The position numbers and the translations under genes were made by a program. The notes beneath the pieces were generated by a model. The model ran no database searches, was not told the DNA's origin, and worked only from the letters and a program-made list of their open reading frames with translations. A stretch of DNA of 64,000 nt from Pezicula radicicola (Eukaryota > Ascomycota > Leotiomycetes > Helotiales > Dermateaceae): contig PDUO01000008.1 in assembly GCA_003008705.1 (NCBI GenBank), positions 124,001-188,000 of the forward strand, in the 5' to 3' direction. Positions 11,891 to 22,658 of this stretch are shown in pieces. Positions within the stretch are counted from its first letter, which is position 1, and the number at the start of each line of letters is the position of its first letter.

Positions 11891-13141
11891 ATGGACTCCC
11901 AAAATTGGAGGATAAAGCATGACCCTAGTGAGCAACCGAATTCGAAGGGCAGCGAGCGCTCCAAATCGCGGAAGTCTTGGAAACCAATGCCTGGATACAG
12001 TGGCCATCAGCAATCTTGGACGTCTATACCAGAATACGACAATACTCAAGTACTATATCGCGGCGGTAGGAATCCAACAAGGCCGGCCTGGATGGACCCA
12101 ATCCGTCGACCCACAAGTGACGTAGCCATTACAGTTGATGCAAAAGCACACCAAGCTATCGATCAAGGTCGGCGCCTCTATGTGGGCAATCTTCAGTACA
12201 AGGCTAAACTGCATGACCTCGAGTCGCTTTTTGCCGATGTACAAGATAGTATTGAAGACATTAGTATGTCTGTTGACCCGATGACTGGTCGCAACCCTTC
12301 TTATTGCTTCATCGACTTCGTTAGTAGGGAGGTGGCCCAGCGAGTTATTCGAGAGTACAACGGACAAATGTTCATGGATCGTCGACTTAAAGTTAGACCG
12401 GGAGTAAAGTCAGGCACAAGTACGCAGAGCCGCCGGTTTCATCTGCAGGCAGAACCTCGCAAGGACGACTCAAACAGTAGCCTTTTACAAATGGAGATGC
12501 GAGCAAGCCCAATGGCGTTTAATCGCTGGCGAAGACTCGGTGAGCAGTTTGATCCGGATGATTATAACAATGCCGTCATTCAGGAGCAGCGCCGTCTTTA
12601 TGTTGGGGGGCTTCCAAGATTCCCGAATCAGGTAGAGGCAAATATACAGATCCGAAATCTGTTCGCCGGTTTTAACGTGGAGGTTGTAGGCAAGATGGTA
12701 TCACCGCATATTTCGGTTCAAGAAGAACCCGGGAACCACTATTACTGCTTTGTCGATCTGGCGACATCGGAAGAGGCTGCAGAGGCAGTCAAGGCTCTGG
12801 ATGGGGTAGAGAGGTGGAATTGGACTGTTACAGTGTCGCCTTCTACAAAGAAGTCGGGAAAGCTGACCGAGCGCCAAAGAATATACGTTAATGGCCTACC
12901 GTACTTCAGTAATGCGAGAGCGTTACAGAATGAAATGAGGACATTGTTTGAACCATTTGGAGAGGTCAAGGTAGTTAGTAAATTGTTTGACGGAAGGGAT
13001 GATCCTAACAAGTCAGATGGCGTTACTAGCAATTGTTATTACTGCTTGGTCGAGTTGGCGGATAGCAAGCAAGCGGATGCTGCCATAGAGAAATACGGTC
13101 CGATAATAAGAGTCAAGAGCTGCAACAGAAATAAGGGGTAG
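11891..13141 (+). CDS. RNA-binding protein with three RRM domains
   Basis: Single-exon ORF of 416 aa. A basic, Ser-rich N-terminus of about 90 residues is followed by three RNA-recognition motifs. RRM1 starts near residue 93 (RLYVGNL as RNP2, SYCFIDFV as RNP1). RRM2 starts near 233 (RLYVGGL, YYCFVDLA). RRM3 starts near 329 (RIYVNGL, YYCLVELA). The three RNP1 motifs share an unusual YCF/YCL core, which suggests the domains arose by internal duplication. There is no signal or membrane segment. It probably acts on mRNA in the nucleus or cytoplasm. It is broadly similar to Nam8/Pub1-type multi-RRM proteins, but I cannot assign an orthologue. It ends just after RRM3 with no C-terminal extension. 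Confidence 0.88.
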   Translation: MDSQNWRIKHDPSEQPNSKGSERSKSRKSWKPMPGYSGHQQSWTSIPEYDNTQVLYRGGRNPTRPAWMDPIRRPTSDVAITVDAKAHQAIDQGRRLYVGNLQYKAKLHDLESLFADVQDSIEDISMSVDPMTGRNPSYCFIDFVSREVAQRVIREYNGQMFMDRRLKVRPGVKSGTSTQSRRFHLQAEPRKDDSNSSLLQMEMRASPMAFNRWRRLGEQFDPDDYNNAVIQEQRRLYVGGLPRFPNQVEANIQIRNLFAGFNVEVVGKMVSPHISVQEEPGNHYYCFVDLATSEEAAEAVKALDGVERWNWTVTVSPSTKKSGKLTERQRIYVNGLPYFSNARALQNEMRTLFEPFGEVKVVSKLFDGRDDPNKSDGVTSNCYYCLVELADSKQADAAIEKYGPIIRVKSCNRNKG

Positions 13142-13990
13142 GACGACTAAACAGCTTAGGTAGACAATGGAGGAAGCTACGGTTGTACCTTGGCAAGAGA
13201 TATATATATGTGTGGTTCTGTACATAAAGAGTGATAGACGTAACAGACATTGGAGACAAAGAAAAGACGTTCTCGACTTTTTAAATAGCTAGAGGGGCGT
13301 CATTCAAGTAGACAAATAAAGGTATACACATCTAGTAGCACAATGGATGTAGAATAAAACAACCTGAGTATAGGTTTATAGGTAAAGGGTAAGGAGCGAA
13401 TCCTGCGTCCTTAAACCTAAAGGGCTGCACAGAAAGATAGCAACAGGGCTTATCTCCCGAGGGAAATCTATATACTAACTTAGAAGACTAAGGTTCGTGG
13501 TATATAGATCATAGGTAAAATATACGAGAATTACTAGATTCTATATAATTAAATCAAGTACTATTCAGAATACTAACAGAGTGGTTATCTAAATACTTGA
13601 TTATAGGGAATGTCTTTGTAGTCTAAAAGGTTAGTATATGCCTAAATACAGTAGAGTCAACATGAAGCTCTAACACCATGTAATCACTCGCGTCGCCGTA
13701 GAAGATGTCTGCCGCTCCTCCAACACTCATAGGGTAGCGTTTCGCGAAGCCAGGCGGTGGTGACGGTGAATCGAAATGGTCTGCACTGTATCTCACGTGC
13801 ATTCTCCAAATGATCATCCAATTAGCAACCACCACATCTACGTACAAAATCAATTGGTCATGCGGGGTATACAATCATCATCCGTTAATCACACTATAAC
13901 ATTGTTTCATACCATTTCAAGCTACCTAAATCTTTGCGGGCAACAAAATTCTGTCTAAGAGGAACAACCATAGCCGACAATAAGAATAAA
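13142..13990. other. Intergenic, partly AT-rich
   Basis: 849 bases between two plus-strand genes. About 13430-13660 is AT-rich with repeated CTATATA-like words. A minus ORF (13623-13874) has no recognised domain. No gene called. Confidence 0.5.
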
Positions 13991-16201
13991 ATGCTAGAAG
14001 ATTCTTCCTCAAAACTCTGTGTGCCATGTCAAAAAGTAAGGACTAGAGTTTTTGGACCAAAGAAGCCTGCAAATGGACCAAAGCCCGAGGACAAATTCAA
14101 GCTACATGGCAATTACCAACAACTATCTGCGTGCACTTCCTGTCCTATGTGCCAATTTATCCGCAGAGAGTTGCTTTACGTGAGAGAAGAAGATGGAAAT
14201 TACAGATGGCCCAGTCCCTCGTCTTTACCAGCTGATGCGCCCATAACCGCTTCCATCGTCTGGGGCATAAGGATTTTCCAAAATCGCGAAAGCTACTGCA
14301 ATCTCAAATTTTCTGTTGGAGGAGTCGAGGCGCTCGACTTCGGAGATCTTGTCAAAAAGATCGAAGGTTCAGACAGAAGGAAAGGGCAGCACGAAGCATT
14401 GCGGTCTGAGGATTCTTTTGCACAGATGAGAGCTTGGATTGAAGTTTGTCTTGAGAAGCATTCTAGTTGCGCAGATGGCACTAACGAATTCCGACCGACA
14501 AGGCTACTTGATGTTAGTGATAGTAATTGTGGAAACGATATTAGATTGGTAATGTCAGAGCATGATATTGGAAAACAAAAAGGCTGGATGAACCACTACG
14601 CAACGCTCAGCTACTGCTGGGGCCCTCCTGGCCTGAACGCAACAACTACAACTGGTAATCTCGAAGAAAGACGCCACAGAATACCCTTTGATAGTCTTCC
14701 AAGGACTGTACAAGATGCTGTTACACTTAGCAGAAAATTAGGAATTCGCTATCTATGGGTTGATGCACTATGTGTTGTAAGTACAGTGCATCCAGCTGAC
14801 AAGCCACTTGTTGCTAAATATATCTAGATACAAGGGGATGAAGAGGACTGGGCAAGGGAATCCAGTTTTATGGGCAAAATATACAGACACTCCCTTTGCA
14901 CCATTGCTGCTTGTATAGGCTCTGATTGCAATAGCGGTTTATTTGCGCAACGCGAAGTAGTTCGTTTGCCCACTAGCCGTTGCATGTTCACTGAAGGTGG
15001 TGCTTCAAATCGCGGCTTCATATTAGAACCACAAGTTGATCTCTGGTATAGCAGTGTGGAACTATCAATATTGAGTACGCGGGGCTGGGTTATGCAAGAA
15101 AGAATCCTTGCAGCACGTACGATATTTTGCACTGAAGACGGGACATTCTGGCAATGTGGTGAGAATTCAGCATCCGAATTTAAGGATAATATTAGCACAG
15201 ACTGGCCGCATAGCCTAAACGCCAAAGGATCCAAACCAAAGTTCAATGAGTTAGTAAAGGAATGGCGAACGCCAGCCACAGAATTCAAGTTCGAGTTGAG
15301 TGGAAAATTAAATACTAATCACATTTCCTTCTTTGGTGGTTTCCTAAAACAGTCTCATAAACGAAATGTCGAAGCACGACCATGGCATAATCTTATATAC
15401 GAATTTACACGTAGAAATCTCACCAAACCAGATGATAGACTCCGTGCTGTGCAAGGTATTGCAAATGAGTTCGTCATAGCGACTCAAGATACCTACGTGG
15501 GGAATGCAGGGATATGGAAATCAGACCTCATCGGTGGAATGGCTTGGTACAGAGATTGGAATCATGAGTCAGATAGGCTCTCAAATACTCCCTCTTGGTC
15601 ATGGGCTTCTGTTACTGGCCGGATTACAAGCATATATGAACGAACAGGACATGTCGTAAACCTTGCCGAGATCAACTGGAATAATACTCTTATCAACCAA
15701 CACGACCAAAGACATATTTCTATATCCGAGTTGCACATATCAGGCCAAGTATGTCGAATCAAGATCTACAATCGAAGAGACGACCGGATTTTCTGCGCTA
15801 TTGATCCTTCTTCAGAACCTCCACAACCTCCCGCAAAACCAAAAAAGTTATTTGGAATCTTCAATCGTGGTATCGATTTAGATGCTATGAGTGGTGTTAA
15901 GTCTGCATCCGGTATTAAGGGAAATATCGGCTGGCGTGGAAGTGCTAAGAATGTGCAAAAAGATCATTATGAGGTTGTATTTGATGTTTCTGAGGATAGT
16001 CCTCCTATTGGATCTGAATTCCTTTGTTTGGCTATTGTTGGTGCTGGATTTCATGTTCCTTCACCGCAGGTTTTCCCCATGGGTTTGGTTTTGGTACCGG
16101 TGGACCCGGTGAGGAAGAAATATAGACGGGTTGGATTGTGTTTTATGTGGGCTGAGATTCCTAATGATAGGTTGAGAGAGGTGGAAATTATAATCATTTG
16201 A
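13991..16201 (+). CDS. HET-domain (heterokaryon incompatibility) protein
   Basis: Two exons, 13991-14776 and 14828-16201, joined by a 51-bp intron (GTAAGT...CTAG), give about 719 aa. Splicing continues YLWVDALCV into [12 protein letters not shown], the classical core of the HET domain (PF06985). The HET blocks are [10 protein letters not shown] near residue 202, then LPRTVQDAV, then the Trp-Val-Asp motif, then [14 protein letters not shown]. The N-terminus has a Cys-rich CVPCQKV segment. The downstream half includes the usual [17 protein letters not shown] and [10 protein letters not shown] motifs of HET proteins. Such proteins can trigger programmed cell death on non-self recognition between strains, though most family members are untested. 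Start taken at 13991; an in-frame start-like codon at 13934 would add 19 residues. Confidence 0.92.
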
Positions 16202-16892
16202 TGATGGACTTACGATATATCTTGTGGGGTTTGGTATACCAATATAGACTCTATGGAGTAGATTTCATATCAATATTTCGTGAGCGAGTTGATAAATATA
16301 AAAAGCATCTTTTTATAAGAACTTCATTTTTAAAATAACTCTGAATTAGATAAGATCTCAAATTTGTAAAGACTAGATCCGTTACTGTAGCGATCTTAAT
16401 GACATTTCTGTTACTATTGTTCAAAAGCCTAATATATTGTTGTATAGCATCGATCTTGAATCCATAACTTCCATTTCCGACAAAATATCAGGCACAGCGA
16501 AACTGGATTTTGGAAAAGATTACTTCGTATACGATTTTGAGACAAAAAAGAAGAATAGGATGGAGGCTGAATGAATGATATGAACAATCGCATTACTGCA
16601 AATTCATCATCTTGGCTTTATATAACATGAATACAATGTCGAAGGCCAGTTATACTTTCAACCGTATCATATCACACGTAAATGAAACGAAAACCGTAAG
16701 TTCAATCCAACTTCCATCACTTCCAAACACCCAAATTCCGCACTACATCGCCTAGCTAGATAGCCCTACACGAATCAATCATGTAAGAACATTTCATTAA
16801 AAGTAGCTAAGTAGAAATGAAAAAAGAATTCTGGAAACTGCTGGATCTTACATATTGACAATGACAAAAATGCTTGCTTGAGGTCCAGTCTT
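16202..16892. other. Intergenic, convergent 3' ends
   Basis: 691 bases between the HET gene (plus) and the small secreted repeat protein (minus). AT-rich, with no ORF or repeat that I can support. Confidence 0.5.
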
Positions 16893-17171
16893 TTAAGAAG
16901 ATGGAGCCTCTGGGATGGACTTTACAGGAATGCGGATCGAACCGTCATCTCTGGAACGAATGGATGGGGCGTCTGGAATGCTTTTTACAGGGATCCGAAT
17001 TGAGCCGTCGTCTCTAGAACGGACTGTTGGAGCATCTGGGATACTCTTTACTGGAATTCGAATCGATCCATCGTCTGGAGAGCGGACTTGCAAGTTTTGC
17101 GGCAAAGGGCTTGCGGAGGTGAGGGCGGCAAAGATGGTAATGCTGTAGAGAATAGTGTGAAGGGACTTCAT
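16893..17171 (-). CDS. Small secreted protein with three 21-residue repeats (candidate peptide precursor)
   Basis: Single-exon 92-aa protein. An N-terminal signal peptide covers about residues 1-20 (hydrophobic core, then TSASPLPQ). From residue 29 to the end it consists only of three tandem 21-residue units: 29-49, 50-70 and 71-92. All three keep DDGSIRIPVKSIP and then (D/E)AP, and differ only at the edges (VRSP, VRSR, IRSR). The units differ at many synonymous positions. One conserved Ser is encoded by TCC, AGC and AGT in the three copies. This points to selection on the peptide rather than recent DNA duplication. There is no cysteine and no classical Lys-Arg Kex2 site; each unit starts with an Arg-Ser-x motif instead. 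The architecture resembles fungal secreted repeat precursors (KEP or RiPP-like), but the function is unknown. Start chosen at 17171 because an upstream in-frame start would bury the signal peptide. Confidence 0.75.
   Translation of the reverse strand: MKSLHTILYSITIFAALTSASPLPQNLQVRSPDDGSIRIPVKSIPDAPTVRSRDDGSIRIPVKSIPDAPSIRSRDDGSIRIPVKSIPEAPSS
16896..17087 (-). repeat. Three 63-bp coding tandem repeats
   Basis: The repeats encode the three 21-residue units of the secreted protein. They are nearly identical as peptide but clearly diverged at third codon positions, so the duplication is old. Confidence 0.9.
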
Positions 17172-18639
17172 TGTGAAGATTGTGAAGATGCGATTAGTGA
17201 TGACAGACGGGTAAGAGGATGTGGTGTGATTTAACACTTTGAGGGGAAGGCGGGGAACATATACAATACTCCACACACTTTACAAGACGGTGTTGGGTCC
17301 CACCCCATCATTGGCGTGACCTATATATGAAGTGAATGAAGAGAACTAGGTGCGGGAAGTACGGGAAATAACCTTCCTAGTGTACCAATGATTCGGAACG
17401 AGACCACCGACTGCGGCGTAGACGTAATTCTATGAGCCATAGAAAGATGGTGGTGTGGATTCACGCAGTATTGCGGCACAGCACACTGATCTCTGTAGAA
17501 ATGTTGGTTTTATTCTTCTGAAAACACCGATTCGAAAGATACAACTCCAAAAGGAGATTTTGAAGTAGCCATTAAGCGAGCTCGCATCATTCGTTTACGA
17601 GCACGCCTATCAACACCGAGAAGGCGATTGTGGCACCCATGGAACGATTGCATTTTACGCCTCATAGATGCTTATTAGTATGATAGTTAACCAACAACTT
17701 ACATAACGACGTCCCCCCCCCCGGAGACTATGGAAACTCGTTGCTAGACTAAAGAGTGTGCTTAGTTGCACTGCAGTAAGTAAACAACCCTTGCACAGCT
17801 GGTAGTATTGTTGCTTCCCTATTAAGCAGGTCGTAGTATTCGGAAACTACAGTATACTAGTAGTTTTAGTATCAACTTCAATTCTCTTCAGAGTTTAATT
17901 TCTACGAATAAGAGCTAGTTAAAGTGCTAACTAAACGAGCATCTTTAATCGAGCAGGATAGAAACGATTTCTTTTGAAGTAGCACGGAATCTACACAATA
18001 TACATAGTAGATATTGCTAGAATTATTGGTAGTAGCAGAATTTAACTGAAAACTAAGTGCGGAACTTCCCATCCGACTTACTGGGGCTGCTGGACACGCC
18101 CTAATGATCAATGTTCAGTGAAAGAGCAACGATGCAACATACCCCTCATAAAGTCCAACACCTCCCCATCTTCATATAGCCATCTCCATAGAATCGTCGA
18201 GAACGGATTGACGCAACATGATGTGAAAACAAGTTTCCACGTACATATCACACCAAGCACGAAACCAAATGAGGAAAGAGCGGGGCCAACATCCAACATC
18301 TTGTTCTCTTCCGTCCAGCAAGCAAAAGAGGATTTGTCGCATTTTCAGCTTCTATTAATTCCGCACCAAGTAAAGCAGTTGCATTGATCCTTATCACTTA
18401 CATGACTGTGCCGCAGGATTTATCCGGACATTAGTCACGCTATCTTGTCTTCCTGAAATCCACTCGGCCTCCAGCGGCTGTAACCTTGGATAGCAACTAC
18501 TGTCTGAAGCTATATCTCATATCCGGACTGCGTTCCCCTTTTTGCTTTCTTGTGGGTTATGTATGCTGTTGTTGTGGATATATTTTGCAGAGTACCGTTT
18601 GAATTCATCTATCTACAGAGGCTTTAAAAATTAATCAAC
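17172..18639. other. Divergent intergenic region
   Basis: 1.47 kb between the repeat-protein start (minus) and the HxxHC-protein start (plus), so it probably holds both promoters. It includes a C9 run near 17707-17720. Minus ORFs at 17902-18111 and 18108-18299 have no recognised features. No gene called. Confidence 0.5.
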
Positions 18640-19398
18640 ATGGAATTCAATTATCGAATGTAGGTCAATTCTTCAAGGATGTGTATTGGCCAACGACTGA
18701 CAATCTATATCAGTGTTCAAAGCACAGACGAAGCTGCTGAGCCATTAATCCTCGAGAACGCATCATTAGAAGAAAAACCCACAATACCCGATATCAACCA
18801 AGTAAAACTGGAAAGTTGCAAGGAAAGCATTTACAAATCATTCAGGCAAATACTCAGATCTCCTATACTCCGGTTTACAAAAGACGTGCTCCTAGTGCTA
18901 CTCGCTCTATGGGGCCTCTACAACATCATTCACAACATCATTATCTCAACGCGTCCAACTCCGCCAAGAAAGCACTGCTACTGCGGCAACTCAACATCAG
19001 AAGCCCTAACCCTAGGCTGTAAATTTGACTCCCTAGCAGCCGCCTGGTTACCACCCCATTGCCGAGATGAAGAACTAACAGCCGAATTCGAGAAATCAGG
19101 CGACGGACCAAATGGAACCTGGGCGTACTACGCGGATGAATGGCACACGATTCCAATGAGTATAGAGGAGGTAGCAGCACTAGCAAATAATCAGAGTGCT
19201 AGAGTGTTGATGACGAGGCAGTGGCATGTGGTACATTGCATCTTCTATTGGAGGAAGCAGTTTCGGGTACGATGGAGGGAGGCGCAGGGTGGGATTGTGG
19301 AACCTAGTTTTGATAGCGAGGAGCATATTAAGCATTGTGGGATTGTATTTTTGGAGGATAGTTGGGGTACTGAGGCGAGGATTGCTTTGGATTCTTGA
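18640..19398 (+). CDS. Single-pass membrane protein with two HxxHC motifs (distantly UstYa/DUF3328-like)
   Basis: Exons 18640-18659 and 18714-19398 (54-bp intron GTAGGT...TATCAG with an ACTGAC branch site) give 234 aa. A transmembrane helix lies at about residues 70-90 (VLLVLLALWGLYNII), followed by a lumenal or extracellular domain. This domain has HCYCGNS, a GC...AWLPPHCRDEEL block, WHVVHC at residues 176-181 and HIKHC at 211-215. Paired HxxHC motifs after one N-terminal membrane helix also characterise the UstYa/DUF3328 oxidases, which modify ribosomal peptides in fungal dikaritin clusters. The intervening sequence differs, so membership of that family is only a possibility. A related uncharacterised group of fungal CxCG...WHxxHC proteins fits better. 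The repeat-peptide gene lies divergently 1.5 kb upstream. Confidence 0.75.
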
Positions 19399-19824
19399 GG
19401 AGGTGGTGGATTGGTTAAACGAGGGTGATGCATCACTGTTGGCGGCGATATATACACCATCCCTACACGAAGTAGAGGACTATATCAGACCCCTCACTAC
19501 GCCCGTGGGTATCCCAAAGTTACAATGGGTACAACGGTGTGCTGCTCGATGATCTGTGACGTTCTTCTATAGACATTTTCAATTCTTGTAGTCTTGTCAT
19601 GCGTTCCATCGAGAAGCAAAATTATCGATTCAAGCGAGGAGAGTTCAGCTTTTAGGGGAAAATATACTCTTGATATGAATGTAGTAATCCACACTATCAG
19701 CATTTTTAATTTATTCAAAGTTATAATATCTGTCGCATAATAGTGACAACTATGTAAACCTCGGCAGTGATAGCAGTACGTATCTTTTCTCCATAATTTC
19801 TCAAACAAATTGTGCGTCCAGAGA
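19399..19824. other. Intergenic, convergent 3' ends
   Basis: 426 bases between converging genes. Nothing recognised. Confidence 0.5.
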
Positions 19825-21424
19825 TTAATAGATGTATCTAAATCCAGCACCCCTTGTTTCAGCACTGTTATCATTAAGGCTGAAATCCTCCGCCTCTGCC
19901 CTGGCTAGCTTTGTATTCTCTCTGATAAGACAAAGACGAATGACAAAAGCAAGACCAGCAACCACTAGACATATGACAGCAACAGCGATACCCCCATAAA
20001 GATATCTTGGTCCATCACTGCTGGGATACATGTATGACCCATAGATCGAAGCCGTGTTTCCAATCATATTGCAGATAGCAATTGCAGCGGATCGCTTAAC
20101 CATGGGTCTTGAGAAGGAGTTTGCTACCCATGTGACGATGATCTGATAAGCCGAAACAGCACCCATTGGCATAAGAAACATGGCGAAGAATCGAGGCCCT
20201 GTTTTCGTCGTTGATATGGCGATAATGTTTCCAATGCACGAGACGCACATTAGGCAGATGATATGGATCGAACGATCGCCCGTCTTTCCAGCAGTTTTGG
20301 TCACGACCAAGGAGATGAGAAACGTTGCAAACCAGACAGGAACTGTGAGAAGGAGCGTGACGATCTGTCCATATCCAAGGGTCTTGACAATGGAAGGGAA
20401 AAAGTACTGAAAGGTCTGCGAGAGGAGAGACAAGTGCTGGAAGATGAGAAAAAGATATATTCGATAGTCCTTCAAAGCCAATTTAAGGCCATGTGTAAGA
20501 CCGACGGCTTCTGTCTCATCCGATTCTTTGGCGTCATCTACCAGGCGCCATTGAGCGAAATGTCGCTCTTCATCGCTCAACCATTTGGAAGTTGAAGGAA
20601 AATCTGGTAGTATCATACTTTTTCAATTAGTATGGTTCTGTATGATTTGAACATATGTACTCACGTGGCAGAAAATGCAATTCCAATTGTAATCACACCT
20701 TCAATGATGAACAACCATCGCCACCCACTGATACCATGTGCACCATTCAGGTTCCCAAGGATTCCAGCAGCTAGGAGTCCACCAAACATGTTTGCCAGTG
20801 AACTGCCTGAGTAGAACCATGCGATTCTGTGAGCTAGTTCTGCGCGGGTGTACCATGAACTCATAAGCATGATAGCTCCTGGGAAGAAGGGAGCTTCAAC
20901 AAGACCGAGTAGTATTCGACAAGCGAGCAGACCTCCAAAAGAGTGAGTAGCGCCCTGGGATGCTGAGATAACTCCCCAGACTGCCATTACACATCCGAGG
21001 TAAATACTTGGTTTCACTCTCGTGAGGAGCAAATTGGACGGTAGTTGCATCAGGAGGTATCCCTGAATTTATTAGAAAGAAGAGCCACAACAGGGGCGGG
21101 GATACATACAACAAACAGAATACTTGTCGCGAGATTGAAGTCAGTTCCATGCATCCCCAGATCTACTTCTAGCGTACCCAATCTGGCCTGAGCTAGATTA
21201 CTTCTGTCTAAGAAATTTAGAAGATACATCAGGATAAGAACAGGCAGTAGCCGAATGTCGACTTTCCGAAGAAGCTTTTTCGTATTTGCCGCCTTCCATT
21301 GTGAATCTTTTGAGGCAAACTCGAGGTAGATCTGAAGAATGGGATCGGGGGTTTCTTTATCACCGAGATTCTCAATACGGGCCTCGAAGCCCATGGTGTC
21401 GTTGTCGTCCTTGATATCAGCCAT
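19825..21424 (-). CDS. MFS transporter, anion:cation symporter family (Dal5/Tna1-like)
   Basis: Three exons on the minus strand (21110-21424, 20665-21062, 19825-20617) with introns of 47 bp each give 501 aa. Twelve hydrophobic segments are visible. The first reads VLILMYLLNFLDRSNLAQARLG, with the DRSN motif typical of the ACS family. Later motifs include GLVEAPFFPGAIMLMSSWYTRAELAHR and GWRWLFIIEG. The loop between helices 6 and 7 carries the usual WL(S/T)-x-EER block. Members carry allantoate, nicotinate, biotin, pantothenate and similar small acids across the plasma membrane. The substrate here is not deducible. No biosynthetic partner lies immediately beside it. Confidence 0.92.
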
Positions 21425-22658
21425 AATGAAGTCGACAACGAGCACTCAGATACTTTCGCTTGTATTCGAAGATTTTAGGACTGATCAAGACAAATTCCTA
21501 CCGGCAAAGCTTTTTACTTTTATCACCGAGAGGAGATGTGAAATACTTGGGGAGAAAGAAAAACGGTTTGTGGGAGTACTGTATTAGGAAACCCGGGGCT
21601 CCACGATTCAATTTCCCCGCTATTGGTGGGGTAATGTTGCATTCTACTGAATCACCATGCATTGTACCGCTAGAAAAAGTGCCGAGGCGAGGATTGTCTC
21701 GGCTAAGTAATGACCTTTTCTCTTTTGCTAGAAATTCTTTTGCTGGAAATAATGGAAGTAGTTTTAGAAAACCGTCCTTATTTCCGTGGCTTTGCGAGAA
21801 GATACTTGGACGCAAATTGTTAATGTTTCCCTCTATTACAAGACCCACTTATTCATCATTAAAAGATAAGTTTTATGTTACGTTTTTTTCAAGAAACCAG
21901 TAACGAGTTCGAAATGCTTATAACATCTCGACGAGGAACTCAATTAAGGTCTAAAAAGAGGCAAAAAATTGCTCTAGAAGGATAATAAGTTCTTAGGCCT
22001 TTGACACAAACTCGCAACACCTTGTCCACTACCAAGGTAGTAACAACCAGAATAAAAAACGATTGATCAAGGAATACAATCACTAGCTTAGTTTAGATCT
22101 TCAAATCACTGTGAACACCCTGAAATAACAACCAAGAAACTGTCACCGAGAATATCTCTACTATGCCTTGTAAACAACATAGCTAAGTCTATACGACATT
22201 AGTAAGGTTTGAGCTATAGACTTCAAGCGATTTTATCTCGTAGTGGAAAAGCGAAGTCAGGCTTTAGTAAGTTTTTTATGCCAGTATTTCTCTTAACGAC
22301 ACATCTTAAGTTGCGACACTGAAATAAATTTTTACAGTTCACTCTCATAACAAAGTTTTGAAAGAGGGAAAGAAAAGCCCCGATGTATTTGAAATTGATG
22401 CTAGTCAAGTTTAACACCTAGGACGTCTATTACTGAGTTGGCTCATGCATCAATGATCTCGAGCGTGTCGCAAAGGGCTGGCAAGAAAACAATTCGGCCC
22501 CTATTCAAACTCGCTTGCCAAATTAAGAAGGCGGTGCACAGCGGCAGAAAATTGCCTAGTTGAAACCTCGTCGACAACTTTGCGAAGAATAGGAAGTACC
22601 AATGCTAGCATTCTTTCGATTGGAGCGTAATTAATACAGATGAAGCTTTAGAAAACAC
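21425..22658. other. Divergent intergenic region
   Basis: 1.23 kb between the transporter start (minus) and the LRR gene (plus). Overlapping ORFs at 21460-21903 (plus) and 21498-21848 (minus) show no domain. AT-rich around 21900-22200. No gene called. Confidence 0.5.

Noticed and set aside
16893..19398. Calling the repeat peptide and HxxHC gene a dikaritin (ustiloxin-type) cluster outright
   Set aside because: The repeats lack Tyr and Lys-Arg Kex2 sites, and the HxxHC protein differs from typical UstYa between its motifs; kept only as a candidate.
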